From contig NZ_CP117709.1 of NCBI RefSeq assembly GCF_028622875.1, positions 3,537,001 to 3,601,000 on the forward strand: a DNA stretch of 64,000 nt, written 5' to 3'. The notes beneath the pieces are model-generated. The model ran no database searches and was not told the origin of the DNA. It was given only the letters and a program-made list of their open reading frames with translations. Origin of the DNA: Streptomyces sp. MMBL 11-1 (GTDB lineage Bacteria; Actinomycetota; Actinomycetes; Streptomycetales; Streptomycetaceae). Numbering within the stretch: position 1 is the stretch's first letter; every line of letters begins with the position of its first letter. Of the stretch, positions 24,659-33,736 are shown in pieces. The position numbers were made by a program, and so were the translations under genes.

Positions 24659-24859
24659 AGCGTTCACGCGACCGTACACGCGGCCCTCGCGCCCGCAGAC
24701 CGCCGTGAACCGCTCACAGCGCACACGCTCACCGCAAAACCGCAGGTAGAGCGATCACGCGACCGTCCACGCCGTACACACACCCAAGCGATCACGCGCG
24801 GGGCCCCCTTTAGAAGGGGGCCCACGTGTACGCCCCCATCCGTGAACGCCGTGATCGCC
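24659..24859. repeat. Iteron-like repeats, candidate replication origin
   Basis: AGCGTTCACGCGACCGTACACG (24659) and AGCGATCACGCGACCGTCCACG (24750) are two near-identical 25-bp units. A shorter AGCGATCACGCG occurs at 24787, and an inverted version (GTGAACGCCGTGATCGC) at 24842. They directly follow the helicase stop in a 187-bp gap containing additional CGCTCAC words. Iterons beside a plasmid-type helicase suggest an origin; this is inference. Confidence 0.6.
24801..24823. terminator. Hairpin between helicase and membrane-protein gene
   Basis: A perfect 10-bp stem, GGGCCCCCTT-TAG-AAGGGGGCCC, ends 2 nt before the GTG at 24826 and contains the only AAGGGGG ribosome-binding sequence. It may terminate the helicase transcript or occlude initiation of the next gene. 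Confidence 0.65.
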
Positions 24860-26250
24860 TCCTCAATCTCCCCGGAGTAGCCCCGTACATGCCCCCTGCC
24901 ATAACCGACGTGCTCGCCACCGCTTCGCTCCCGTTCACCGATAGTCCGCTCCTGCCCGTGGCCGTCCTGGCCGTCGCCGCCGGCGCACTGCTCGGGGGCC
25001 TGAAGGCGCGAAGCAGCCAACACGGCACCCTCGATCGGCAGCGGCGTCTCTCGGCCGCCGTCGTCACAGCGACCGTGGCGGCGATCGTGTGCACCGCCTA
25101 CAGCGCGGATACGAGCTGGCGGTTCGCCGCCCACTACCTCGACATGCGCAACACGACCGAGCGCACCGCGATGTTCGCTGCCGCCGAGCTCGCCCTGTTC
25201 TCGATGGCCCTGATGGCCCGCCAGAACCTGCACGGGCCGAGGCAGGCAGCCGGCCTGCCCGGGGTCCTGGTCTGGGTGATCACGGCCATGCAGACCATCC
25301 CCGCCTACGCCGAGGCCGGCCCGGTCGGCGGCACCGTGCGTGCCTTCACCGGACCGGTGATGGCCGCCGTGCTGTGGCACCTGGCCATGGGTATTGAGTT
25401 GCGCCAGCGGACCCCCGACGCCGCATCCCGCGGGCTCGCCGCCGTCCTCACACGGCAGGCCCGCGAGCGGCTGCTCGCCCGCCTGGGGATCGTCCAGCAG
25501 GACCAGGGCGCCGCCGAGATCATCCGAGACCGGGCCATGCACCGGGCCGTCGCCCTGGCCGCCCGCCTCGCCGAGATGACGCCCGAGCAGCGGACGGGAT
25601 GGGCGGGCCGACGCGCCGTGCGCCGCCTGTCCAAGGCCCTCGCCCGCTCCGGCATCGACGCCGACTCGCTCCGCAACGAGCAGCTGATGCGCCAGCTCGC
25701 CACCCGACGCCAAGCAGCCGCCCTGGCCACCATCGAACTGCCCGGGCGCTGGACCCTGCCCGCCGGGCAGCACGCAGCACAGCCCGACCACTCCCGGGCG
25801 GACGCCAACGGGCGGGCGGACGGCGACGGGCGGGCAGAGGGCCGAGCCCGCCCGCATCCATCAGATCCGGGCGACGAGGAACCTCACCCGGGCGCCCGCC
25901 CGCGATCCGCCCGCCCGGATCCCACTGCCCGCTCCGGCCCGGAATCGACAGCCCGCCCGAATCGGTCAGCCCGGCCACAAGCGGCGACTCCGCCGCCCAC
26001 GGGCAGCGGCTCGCAACCCCCACCCGCTAAGCGCCGCACGCCGAAGCCGAAGCGGGCCGGCGGCAAACCGCGCGCCACCGACGACATCCTGCGCGCCTAC
26101 GCCCACCGGCTCCTTGACGAGCACGGCAGCCTGTCCCGCGACCTCCTGGAGGACACCGTGCGCGGAGACGGATACACGGTCGCCAGCGACGCTGCCGGCG
26201 TCATCGCCCGCGAGGTCAAGGCCGAACTGAATGCCTCCCGCCGCGGCTGA
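24826..26250 (+). CDS. Membrane protein with basic/proline-rich tail (mobilisation region)
   Basis: 474 residues if GTG 24826 is used; ATG 24889 with a distant GGAG is an alternative because a hairpin covers the first ribosome-binding site. Four or so hydrophobic segments (e.g. LLPVAVLAVAAGALLGG, VVTATVAAIVCTAYSA, AGLPGVLVWVITAMQTIP) in the first 210 residues are followed by a cytosolic helical part and a 130-residue Pro/Arg/Ser linker. A C-terminal HTH-like end reads ILRAYAHRLLDEHGSLSRD. Similar layouts (membrane N-terminus, DNA-contacting C-terminus) occur in spread and transfer proteins of Streptomyces plasmids, but no family is recognised. Confidence 0.7.
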   Translation: MYAPIRERRDRLLNLPGVAPYMPPAITDVLATASLPFTDSPLLPVAVLAVAAGALLGGLKARSSQHGTLDRQRRLSAAVVTATVAAIVCTAYSADTSWRFAAHYLDMRNTTERTAMFAAAELALFSMALMARQNLHGPRQAAGLPGVLVWVITAMQTIPAYAEAGPVGGTVRAFTGPVMAAVLWHLAMGIELRQRTPDAASRGLAAVLTRQARERLLARLGIVQQDQGAAEIIRDRAMHRAVALAARLAEMTPEQRTGWAGRRAVRRLSKALARSGIDADSLRNEQLMRQLATRRQAAALATIELPGRWTLPAGQHAAQPDHSRADANGRADGDGRAEGRARPHPSDPGDEEPHPGARPRSARPDPTARSGPESTARPNRSARPQAATPPPTGSGSQPPPAKRRTPKPKRAGGKPRATDDILRAYAHRLLDEHGSLSRDLLEDTVRGDGYTVASDAAGVIAREVKAELNASRRG

Positions 26251-26297
26251 CGGCCACTCCGCCCAGCCACTCACCCCACAACCCGAGACGGAGACCC

Positions 26298-26915
26298 ATG
26301 CACGACCCGCAGCACCCACCCGCCACATCCCAGCAGCAGCCGCCCATGACCCCAGCATCAGGCGGAGCAAGTTGTCCCGGGAGCAATGCTCCCGGAGTTC
26401 CCGCCCCAGGGGTGGCGGGAGCGTCCCGGCGCCGGGGGGCGCCGGACCGGCAGGCTGCGGCCGAGGGCGGACCGCAGCCTGGAGGGGGACGGCAGGCCGA
26501 GTCCCCTTCGCGGCGGCGTCAGCGTGCCCGCCAACCGAAGCTCCGCAAGCGCCTGCACCAGCCCAGCTGCCGCATGAACGATGCCGAGTACAAGCGCTTC
26601 ACCGACGCAGCCGCCCAGTGCCAGATGACCAACGCCGCCTTCCTCGCCTACGCCGTCGACAAGGCTGCCCTCGACCTGACCCGCACCGCCGCCGAGATCG
26701 CCACCGAACGGGAAGTCATCGGCGAGCTGTTCGCCGCGCGCCGGCACCTGGGTCGCATCCACGGCCTGTTCAACCAGGTCGCCAAGGCCCTCAACTCCGG
26801 CGCCGACGCACCCCACCTCAACGCCACCGCCCAGGCCGTCCTGAACGCGGCTCGCCGCATGGAAGACGCCACCGACGCCCTACTCGCCCACCGGGACGGT
26901 GGTACCGCCTCGTGA
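26298..26915 (+). CDS. MobC-like relaxosome accessory protein
   Basis: 205 residues, ATG preceded by GGAGACCC. The first 90 residues are low-complexity (Pro, Gly, Gln, Arg). The conserved part (about 95-200) matches bacterial mobilisation proteins: MNDAEYKRFTDAAAQCQMTN, then GRIHGLFNQVAKALNSG, the last being the MobC core 'N..gnNlNQi'-like segment. It overlaps the relaxase start by 4 nt (GTGA), the standard mobC-relaxase order. Likely helps melt or bind oriT; oriT itself should lie nearby but was not identified. Confidence 0.85.
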   Translation: MHDPQHPPATSQQQPPMTPASGGASCPGSNAPGVPAPGVAGASRRRGAPDRQAAAEGGPQPGGGRQAESPSRRRQRARQPKLRKRLHQPSCRMNDAEYKRFTDAAAQCQMTNAAFLAYAVDKAALDLTRTAAEIATEREVIGELFAARRHLGRIHGLFNQVAKALNSGADAPHLNATAQAVLNAARRMEDATDALLAHRDGGTAS

Positions 26916-28630
26916 TCCCCCGTATTCACAAGCGCGGCAGCGAGACGATCGGGCTGATCCGCTACCTGTACGGCCCCGGCTCCCATGAGGAGCACACCGA
27001 CCCCCATCTAGTGGCCGCCTTCGACCCGCTCACCCCCGACCCGGGCCGCGACCCGCAGGCCACCTACGGGCAGCTGCAGCGGCTGCTCGACCAGCCTGTC
27101 AACGCCCTGCCCGCCGGCCGACGGCCCAAGAAGCACGTGTGGCACCTGTCCGTACGCGCCAGCCCGGACGACCCAGTCCTGTCCGACGACGACTGGGCCG
27201 CCATCGCCCGCCGCATGGTCGCCGCCACCGGTATCGCCCCCGACGGCGACGATGCCGCCTGCCGGTGGGCGGCCGTCCGCCACGCCGACGACCACATCCA
27301 CATCATCGCCACGCTGGTCCGCGAGGACGGCCGACGGCCCCGTCTGCACAACGAGGCTCGCCGTGCCCAGGCCGAGGCCCGCCTCATCGAAGCGGACTAC
27401 GGCCTGCGCCGGGTCAGTCCGGGCGATGGCACCGCCGCGAAGCGGCCCACCAGCGCCGAACGCCACAAGGCCGACCGCCGTGGCAAGCAGCGCACCCCGC
27501 GCGAGGAACTGCGCGAGGCGGTCCGCCTCTCGGCGGCCGGTGCGGCGAGCGAGGAGGAGTTCTTCGACCGCCTCGCTGCGGCCGACCTGCTCATCCGGCG
27601 ACGCGTCGCGCCATCGGGCGACACCCTCGGCTACACCGTCGCCCTCCCCGGTGACCGCAACGCCAAGGGCGAGCCCGTCTTCTACTCCGGCTCCAAGCTC
27701 GCCCCGGACCTCTCCCTGCCCCGCATCCGCGACCGCTGGACCAAGACCTCGGACGACCCCGCCCAGGAACCAGCCCAGCCGTCGGTGACCGGGCCCGCCT
27801 CCGCACGCCGACGCGCCAGCGCCGCCGCCTGGCAGGCCCTGCTCATCATCGACCACGGCGACGACGGCGTCATCGCCGCGCAGATCGCCGCCGCCGGAGA
27901 AGTCCTGGACGCCCTCGCCCAGACCTCCGCCGCCCACACCCGCCACGAACTCCAGGCCGCCGCCACCGCGTTCGAACGAGCCTCCCGCTCCCACGTCCGC
28001 GCCGCACGCGGCCACGACCACGCCCTGCGCCAAGCCGCCCGCAACCTCGTCCACAGCGGCCCGGCCCTCGGCCGAGGCGAGGACGGCGCCACCGCCGCGA
28101 TGGCCATCGACATGCTGATCTTCCTGATCACCGCCGCCGCACACTGGCACGCCAAGAAGCAGCACGCCCAGCAGGACGAGGCCGCCCACCGAGCCGCCGA
28201 ACACCTGCGCGCCGCCTACCAGGCCGCCGCCGAGTACCCCATGGCCATGCTCAACCACCGGGGCCGGCGCCTGGCTCCAGCCTGGCAACGCCACCACTCC
28301 GCCGCCGTACGCCATGCCCTGCCCGAGCTGGCCGACCGGATCCTCGCCGAACCCGGCTGGCCGGCCCTCGCAGCCACCCTCGCCGAGGTCCAGGCAGCCG
28401 GTCACAGTCCCGCCACCCTGCTCGCCCAGGCAGCCGCACGACGGGAGCTGGGCACGGCGGAACGCGTGAGCGATGTGCTCGTGTGGCGACTGCGGCGGAT
28501 GGCCGACCTCCCAGCTGCCCCCGACAGCTCCCAGGGCCTGCGCACCCGGGGCATGTACGCGGTCACCTCACCGAAACAGGCAGCGCAAACCGGCACCAGG
28601 CTCGCGAATAGTTCGCCGCGGCGACGCTGA
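26912..28630 (+). CDS. HUH relaxase (mobilisation nuclease)
   Basis: 572 residues from GTG 26912. The relaxase histidine triad is visible as RHADDHIHIIA (about residues 123-133), preceded by the strand HVWHLSVRAS. The candidate catalytic Tyr lies in the N-terminal region (IRYLYGPGS). The remainder is helical and Ala/Arg-rich, with a C-terminal domain without recognised similarity. It nicks oriT and pilots single-stranded DNA in mobilisation. No translocase gene is seen in the element, so it probably depends on a helper conjugation system. Confidence 0.88.
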   Translation: MIPRIHKRGSETIGLIRYLYGPGSHEEHTDPHLVAAFDPLTPDPGRDPQATYGQLQRLLDQPVNALPAGRRPKKHVWHLSVRASPDDPVLSDDDWAAIARRMVAATGIAPDGDDAACRWAAVRHADDHIHIIATLVREDGRRPRLHNEARRAQAEARLIEADYGLRRVSPGDGTAAKRPTSAERHKADRRGKQRTPREELREAVRLSAAGAASEEEFFDRLAAADLLIRRRVAPSGDTLGYTVALPGDRNAKGEPVFYSGSKLAPDLSLPRIRDRWTKTSDDPAQEPAQPSVTGPASARRRASAAAWQALLIIDHGDDGVIAAQIAAAGEVLDALAQTSAAHTRHELQAAATAFERASRSHVRAARGHDHALRQAARNLVHSGPALGRGEDGATAAMAIDMLIFLITAAAHWHAKKQHAQQDEAAHRAAEHLRAAYQAAAEYPMAMLNHRGRRLAPAWQRHHSAAVRHALPELADRILAEPGWPALAATLAEVQAAGHSPATLLAQAAARRELGTAERVSDVLVWRLRRMADLPAAPDSSQGLRTRGMYAVTSPKQAAQTGTRLANSSPRRR

Positions 28631-28738
28631 CCGCAAAACCGAGCCGCGGAACATAGCAGACAATTCCCGGTTAGGTAAACCGGGAATTCTCCGCAACATA
28701 GAACACGCCCCCAGCCCACCCCTCCAAGGAGAATCCGT

Positions 28739-29104
28739 ATGCCCCAGCCCGAAATCCGCCCCCACGTCATGGCCCTGCTGTTCGACACGAACTTCAACCG
28801 ACCCCCGGGCACCCGCACCTTCCGCCACCTCGACGGACGCCCTTTCACCGACGAGGCACAGGCCCTCGCCGATGACGCCACCCTCGAAGAGCTCCAGGCC
28901 GCCGGCGTCCATGTCCACAACCCCGAGGCTGGAGCCGAGGCCCAAACAGCCGCGCACGAAATGGCCGAGCTTCTGTTCAAGTACGTCATCCCGCACCGTG
29001 AAGCCCTCATCCCCTTCATGACGCACGAGGACATGCTCGAGTACGGCCGACTGGAAACCGTCGTCGCTGCGGGCGCCGGCAGCCTCCGCCGGTACAAGGA
29101 CTGA
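28739..29104 (+). CDS. Hypothetical protein
   Basis: 121 residues, ATG 28739 after an AAGGAGAAT ribosome-binding site. Acidic, soluble, helical; features are FRHLDGRPFTDEAQALADDA, HEMAELLFKYVIPHREAL and a C-terminal LETVVAAGAGSLRRYKD. No family recognised. It follows the relaxase by 108 nt and is probably an element gene of its own unit. Confidence 0.65.
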   Translation: MPQPEIRPHVMALLFDTNFNRPPGTRTFRHLDGRPFTDEAQALADDATLEELQAAGVHVHNPEAGAEAQTAAHEMAELLFKYVIPHREALIPFMTHEDMLEYGRLETVVAAGAGSLRRYKD

Positions 29105-29400
29105 GCGCAGAGGCACGGTCCTTGCCACAAAACCCCGACGGCCGGTGGTCGGGAGTGCTCCCCGCCACCGGCCGCGACCCGTCGTCCACCGGACGGCCGC
29201 AAAGTCAGACCGCGAGAGTCGGTAGCCGGCGCACAGAATCCTTCCGCGCCAGCGACAGCCCAGTGGTGCATCCGACAGATCGAACATGCGATTAGAGCGG
29301 TTCCTGGGACCGAGCACACTCACACGGCAACCGACTAACGTACGGGCCGAATCGCCCCCACAAAGCTCGCACGACATCACACCTGAACAGGAACAGCCAC
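29105..29400. other. Non-coding gap with inverted repeat
   Basis: 296 bases between two unrelated hypothetical genes. It contains an imperfect hairpin built on GGCCGGTGG...CCACCGGCC (about 29140-29174), suited to terminate the upstream gene. The AT-richer stretch around 29270-29390 should hold the promoter of the next gene. No coding frame is supported. Confidence 0.5.
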
Positions 29401-30012
29401 ATGCCAGTACGCCCCGAGCTGCCAGAGATCTTGAACCGGGCCGATTTCGGTGGTCTCGCCAAGCGGGAGCCGAAGAGCGTCGCGAAGATGGCCAGCCGTG
29501 GCCTCCTGGCCGAACCGACCCACCAGCACCAGGGCAAGCCCATCTGGGAGAAGTCGGTGGCCATGGACTGGTTCCGCGCACTGCACGACCACGCGGTCGT
29601 CGTTCCGGGCAACGAGCTGGCCTTCGCCGAGCTGCGGGACCACGGCATCTACATGTGCCCCGCGACCAGCAACCACCTGAGCCTGGCCCGGCCACGATTT
29701 CTGGTCATGTACACCCCTGGCGGCGGCGGTCGCGTATTCGAGGTCACGGCCGTCGAGACCGTCAAGCAAGAGCTTCCCGGAACCCGGGCCACGACTCCCG
29801 AGACCGTGGAGATCACGCGCACGAGGGAAAGCGAGGATCGGACCACGTACCCGTGGACGATCTTCTTCCTCTCCGAGGTGGGCAGCGTCGAGATGATCAC
29901 TCCCGTCATCCAGCAGGGACGCTATGTGACCATCCACGATGTCCAGCAGGCCATGGAGTCGGGCAAGCTCCTGGTGCCACCGCTCGACAATGCGTTCCCC
30001 GTTCGACAGTGA
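29401..30012 (+). CDS. Hypothetical protein
   Basis: 203 residues from ATG 29401, with a CAGGAACAG sequence upstream serving as ribosome-binding site. The N-terminus (EILNRADFGGLAKREPKSVAKMASRGLL) looks like a small DNA-binding or helical module, and the rest is beta-rich (HLSLARPRFLVMYTPGGGGRVFEVTAV, interrupted by charged loops). It could be a nucleic-acid-binding PUA/ASCH-like domain, but this is a guess from strand pattern. It lies 97 nt upstream of valS on the same strand. Confidence 0.6.
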   Translation: MPVRPELPEILNRADFGGLAKREPKSVAKMASRGLLAEPTHQHQGKPIWEKSVAMDWFRALHDHAVVVPGNELAFAELRDHGIYMCPATSNHLSLARPRFLVMYTPGGGGRVFEVTAVETVKQELPGTRATTPETVEITRTRESEDRTTYPWTIFFLSEVGSVEMITPVIQQGRYVTIHDVQQAMESGKLLVPPLDNAFPVRQ

Positions 30013-30109
30013 ATCACCTGCCGGAGGCGGTAAAGGGAGTAATCGGGCCCCGGTGACGCCAGCAAAAGCCAGGCGAGAGTAGCCGGGGCACGCCCTTAGA
30101 ATGGCCGTC

Positions 30110-32731
30110 GTGACCGACAACACTCAGCAGCAGACAGCGCCCACCACCGAACTGCCGACCCAGTACACGCCGGCCGAGGTAGAGGGGCCGCTGTACGAGC
30201 GCTGGGTAGAGCGCGGCTACTTCGAGGCGGACGCGAAGAGCGAGAAGCCGGCGTACACCATCGTCATCCCGCCGCCCAACGTCACCGGCTCGCTCCACCT
30301 GGGCCACGCCTTCGAGCACACGCTGATCGACGCCCTCACCCGCCGCAAGCGCATGCAGGGCTTCGAGACGCTGTGGCAGCCGGGCATGGACCACGCCGGC
30401 ATCGCCACCCAGAACGTCGTCGAGCGCGAGCTCGCCAAGGAGGGCAAGTCCCGCCACGACCTGGGCCGCGAAGCCTTCGTCGAGCGCGTCTGGGAGTGGA
30501 AGGCCGAGTCCGGCGGCCAGATCGCCGGCCAGATGCGCCGCCTCGGCGAGGGCCTGGCCTGGAGCCGGGACCGCTTCACCATGGACGAGGGCCTGTCCCG
30601 GGCCGTCCAGACCGTCTTCAAGAAGATGTTCGACGACGGCCTGATCTACCGCGCCGAGCGCATCATCAACTGGTGCCCGCGCTGTCTGACGGCCATCTCC
30701 GACATCGAGGTCGACTACCAGGACGACGACGGCGAGCTCGTCTCCATGAAGTACGGCGAGGGTGACGACACCATCGTCGTCGCCACGACCCGCGCCGAGA
30801 CGATGCTCGGCGACACCGCCGTCGCCGTCCACCCCGACGACGAGCGCTACGCCCACCTCATCGGCAAGCAGATCAAGCTGCCGCTGACCGACCGCACGAT
30901 CCCGGTCGTCGCCGACACGCACGTCGACCCCGAGTTCGGCACCGGCGCCGTCAAGGTGACCCCGGCGCACGACCCGAACGACTTCGCCATCGGCCAGCGC
31001 CACAACCTCGAATCCATCGAGGTCCTCGACGAGCGCGGCATCATCACCACCCACGGCCCCTTCCAGGGCCTGGACCGCTTCGAGGCCCGCTCCGCCATCG
31101 TCGCCGCCCTGCGCGCCGAGGGCCGGATCGTCGCCGAGAAGCGCCCGTACGTCCACTCCGTGGGCCACTGCTCGCGCTGCAAGACGACGCTGGAACCGCG
31201 TCTGTCCCTGCAGTGGTGGGTCAAGGTCGAGACGCTGGCCAAGGCCGCCGGTGACGCGGTCCGCGACGGTCGGGTCAACATCCACCCGGCCGACATGTCG
31301 CAGCGCTACTTCGACTGGGTCGACAACCTCAACGACTGGTGCATCTCGCGCCAGCTGTGGTGGGGCCACCGCATCCCGGTCTGGCACGGTCCGAACGGCG
31401 AGCTGGTCTGCGTCGGCCCCGACGACGAGGCGCCCACGGGTGAGGGGTGGACGCAGGACACCGACGTCCTCGACACGTGGTTCTCGTCCGGCCTGTGGCC
31501 GTTCTCCACGCTCGGCTGGCCGGAGCAGACGCCGGACCTGGAGAAGTTCTACCCGAACTCCGTCCTGGTCACCGGCTACGACCTGATGTTCTTCTGGGTC
31601 GCCCGGATGATGATGTTCGGCCTGTACGCGATGGACGGCCAGCCGCCGTTCCACACGATCGCGTTCCACGGCATGGTCCGCGACGAGTTCGGCAAGAAGA
31701 TGTCGAAGTCGTTCGGGAACACGGTCAACCCGCTGGACTGGATGGACAAGTACGGCTCCGACGCCCTGCGGTTCACCCTGGCCAAGGGCGCCAACCCGGG
31801 CGTCGACGTCCCGATCGGCGAGGACTGGGTCCAGGCGTCCCGGAACTTCGCCAACAAGATCTGGAACGCCACCCGCTTCGCGATGATGAACGGCGCGACG
31901 GTCGAGGGCCCGCTGCCGGACGCCTCCGCGATGTCGGCGACGGACCGCTGGATCCTGTCCCGCCTGAACAAGGTCGTCGCCGAGGCGGACGCCTACTACG
32001 ACGACTACCAGTTCGCGAAGCTCGCCGACGCGCTCTACCACTTCGCGTGGGACGAGGTCTTCGACTGGTACGTCGAGCTGTCGAAGACGACGTTCTTCGA
32101 GGGCGGCGAGCAGGCCAAGGTCTCGGCCCGCGTCCTGGGCGAGGTCCTCGACGTCACCCTGCGGTTGCTCCACCCGATCGTCCCGTTCGTCACGGACACC
32201 CTGTGGACCACGCTGACGGGCCGCGAGTCGGTCGTCATCGCCGAGTGGCCGAAGGACTCCGGCTTCCGCGACGAGGCCGCAGAGAAGGAGATCGAGCTGG
32301 TCCAGCGGGTCGTCACCGAGGTCCGCCGCTTCCGCTCCGACCAGGGCCTCCAGCCCGGCCAGAAGGTCCCGGCCCGCTTGGAGCTGGCCGACACCGCGCT
32401 CGCCCCGCACGAGGCGGCCATCCGTCAGGTGCTGCGCCTCCAGCCGGAGGGCGAGGGCTTCTCCGCCACCGCCTCCCTGCCGGTCGCCGGCGCCACCGTC
32501 GCACTCGACCTGTCGGGCACGATCGACGTGGCCGCCGAGCGCAAGCGCCTCGCCAAGGACCTGGCCGCCGCCGAGAAGGAGAAGGCTCAGGCCGAGGGCA
32601 AGCTCGGCAACGAGGCGTTCCTGGCGAAGGCCCCCGACAACGTCGTGGACAAGATCAAGGGCCGTCTCGCCAAGGCGGACGAGGACATCGCCCGCATCCA
32701 GGCACAGCTGGACAAGCTGCCGCCGCAGTAG
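30110..32731 (+). CDS. valS: Valyl-tRNA synthetase (island copy)
   Basis: 873 residues from GTG 30110, the start that matches Streptomyces ValRS N-termini; ATG 30101 is three codons earlier. Class Ia synthetase with HIGH motif [15 protein letters not shown], editing domain ([17 protein letters not shown]), KMSKS motif [10 protein letters not shown], anticodon-binding helical domain and the C-terminal coiled coil ([19 protein letters not shown]). It looks fully functional and typical of the genus rather than divergent. The surprise is position: it sits inside the att-bounded element, with no T-box or long leader. It may be the second ValRS of the cell (resistance or spare copy) or the sole copy captured by the element. 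Confidence 0.96.
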   Translation: MTDNTQQQTAPTTELPTQYTPAEVEGPLYERWVERGYFEADAKSEKPAYTIVIPPPNVTGSLHLGHAFEHTLIDALTRRKRMQGFETLWQPGMDHAGIATQNVVERELAKEGKSRHDLGREAFVERVWEWKAESGGQIAGQMRRLGEGLAWSRDRFTMDEGLSRAVQTVFKKMFDDGLIYRAERIINWCPRCLTAISDIEVDYQDDDGELVSMKYGEGDDTIVVATTRAETMLGDTAVAVHPDDERYAHLIGKQIKLPLTDRTIPVVADTHVDPEFGTGAVKVTPAHDPNDFAIGQRHNLESIEVLDERGIITTHGPFQGLDRFEARSAIVAALRAEGRIVAEKRPYVHSVGHCSRCKTTLEPRLSLQWWVKVETLAKAAGDAVRDGRVNIHPADMSQRYFDWVDNLNDWCISRQLWWGHRIPVWHGPNGELVCVGPDDEAPTGEGWTQDTDVLDTWFSSGLWPFSTLGWPEQTPDLEKFYPNSVLVTGYDLMFFWVARMMMFGLYAMDGQPPFHTIAFHGMVRDEFGKKMSKSFGNTVNPLDWMDKYGSDALRFTLAKGANPGVDVPIGEDWVQASRNFANKIWNATRFAMMNGATVEGPLPDASAMSATDRWILSRLNKVVAEADAYYDDYQFAKLADALYHFAWDEVFDWYVELSKTTFFEGGEQAKVSARVLGEVLDVTLRLLHPIVPFVTDTLWTTLTGRESVVIAEWPKDSGFRDEAAEKEIELVQRVVTEVRRFRSDQGLQPGQKVPARLELADTALAPHEAAIRQVLRLQPEGEGFSATASLPVAGATVALDLSGTIDVAAERKRLAKDLAAAEKEKAQAEGKLGNEAFLAKAPDNVVDKIKGRLAKADEDIARIQAQLDKLPPQ

Positions 32732-32743
32732 GCACCGGAACAC

Positions 32744-32787
32744 GCCCGAAGGGGGCCCAGACCGTCTGGTCTGGGCCCCCTTCGGGC
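32744..32787. terminator. Strong terminator between valS and the glycosyltransferase gene
   Basis: A perfect 20-bp stem, GCCCGAAGGGGGCCCAGACC with its complement and loop GTCT, serves convergent genes ending at 32731 and 32810. Confidence 0.95.
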
Positions 32788-32809
32788 TCTTCGGTCTCCG
32801 GCGCTGGCC

Positions 32810-33736
32810 CTACGGAATCCCCAGCGCCTCGTACGGGCTCGACAGAGAGAACTCGCGCTGCTGCGCGACGATCTGGGCCTGGTGGAGATCGAACTGCGCC
32901 ATGTACAGAAGGTCGTCGAGGCGTGTCGGCTTCTGTTCCAGCACGTCGAAGGCGATCTCGGCGGCGCTGTCGTTTCGCTCCAGCCGGTCTCGGAAGAAGT
33001 CGAGGTTCTTCTCCACGACGAGGCGAGTCATGTCGAGTTCCGAGACTTCCGCATCGGACACTCGGTCGACTCGCGAGTGCACCCGGTACTCGTAGAACGG
33101 GCCGGCGACGCAGTGGATGGTGTTGGCCGCCCCTCGCCTGTACCGACTGGCCAGCAGGTTGACGGCGAAGGCCCAGTCTCCCCACTTGAGCACCCTCGGG
33201 TCGTACAGGCCGCATTCCAGGGCGTCAGCCCTGCGGCAGACGATCGACGTCGGAACGTGATGCTTGCGCACCACGAGGTCCTCGCGACAGGGGTACGAGG
33301 AGATCGTGAAGCCCTCGAAGGCACCGAACATCCACGACATCGTGTGCACGAACGCCGTGTCGGGGTCGGACTCGAGGATCGCTACCGCCCTGTCCGGGTA
33401 GGACCCGGCCGCCAGGAGGAACGGCTCGGTGGCCAGCCGGTCATCGGCATCCACCTGCATCACGTACTCCAGCCGCGCGGCCGCCAGGCCGGCGTTCCTG
33501 GCCGCGTGGTGCCCTTGGCGCTGCTCGAGGCGGACGACGCGTACGCCGGGCAGCTTGGCGCAGGTGTCGATGGCCTTCCGGGTCGTGTCGTCGTCCGACC
33601 CGTCGTCCACGATCACCACCTCGTACGGACGCCGAAGCGGCTGCTCGACGACCGACTCCACCGCCTCGACGAGGTAGTCGCCGGCGTTGTGGCAAGGGAT
33701 GACGAAGCTGATGCCTCCATGGCCCATGGTCGTCAC
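32810..33736 (-). CDS. GT2-family glycosyltransferase
   Basis: 308 residues from GTG 33736, overlapping the methyltransferase stop by 4 nt. GT-A fold signatures are FVIPCHNAGDYLVEAVESV at the N-terminus, EVVIVDDGSDDDT, and the DXD-like metal site in YVMQVDADDRLA. GLYDPRVLKWGDWAFA and a beta-alpha region complete the domain. No transmembrane segments. Substrate unknown; linkage to a methyltransferase and an oxidoreductase suggests sugar or cyclitol decoration of a small molecule or surface glycan. Confidence 0.85.
   Translation of the reverse strand: MTTMGHGGISFVIPCHNAGDYLVEAVESVVEQPLRRPYEVVIVDDGSDDDTTRKAIDTCAKLPGVRVVRLEQRQGHHAARNAGLAAARLEYVMQVDADDRLATEPFLLAAGSYPDRAVAILESDPDTAFVHTMSWMFGAFEGFTISSYPCREDLVVRKHHVPTSIVCRRADALECGLYDPRVLKWGDWAFAVNLLASRYRRGAANTIHCVAGPFYEYRVHSRVDRVSDAEVSELDMTRLVVEKNLDFFRDRLERNDSAAEIAFDVLEQKPTRLDDLLYMAQFDLHQAQIVAQQREFSLSSPYEALGIP

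Noticed and set aside
27008..28405. Leftward frame opposite the relaxase
   Set aside because: Glycine/valine-rich shadow. The relaxase reading has the HUH motif.
30013..30109. T-box leader upstream of valS
   Set aside because: The gap is under 100 nt and shows no specifier loop or antiterminator sequence.
30014..32743. 909-codon open frame antisense to valS
   Set aside because: The opposite strand encodes a textbook ValRS. The antisense translation is Gly/Val/Asp/Arg-rich without domains, as usual for high-GC shadow frames.
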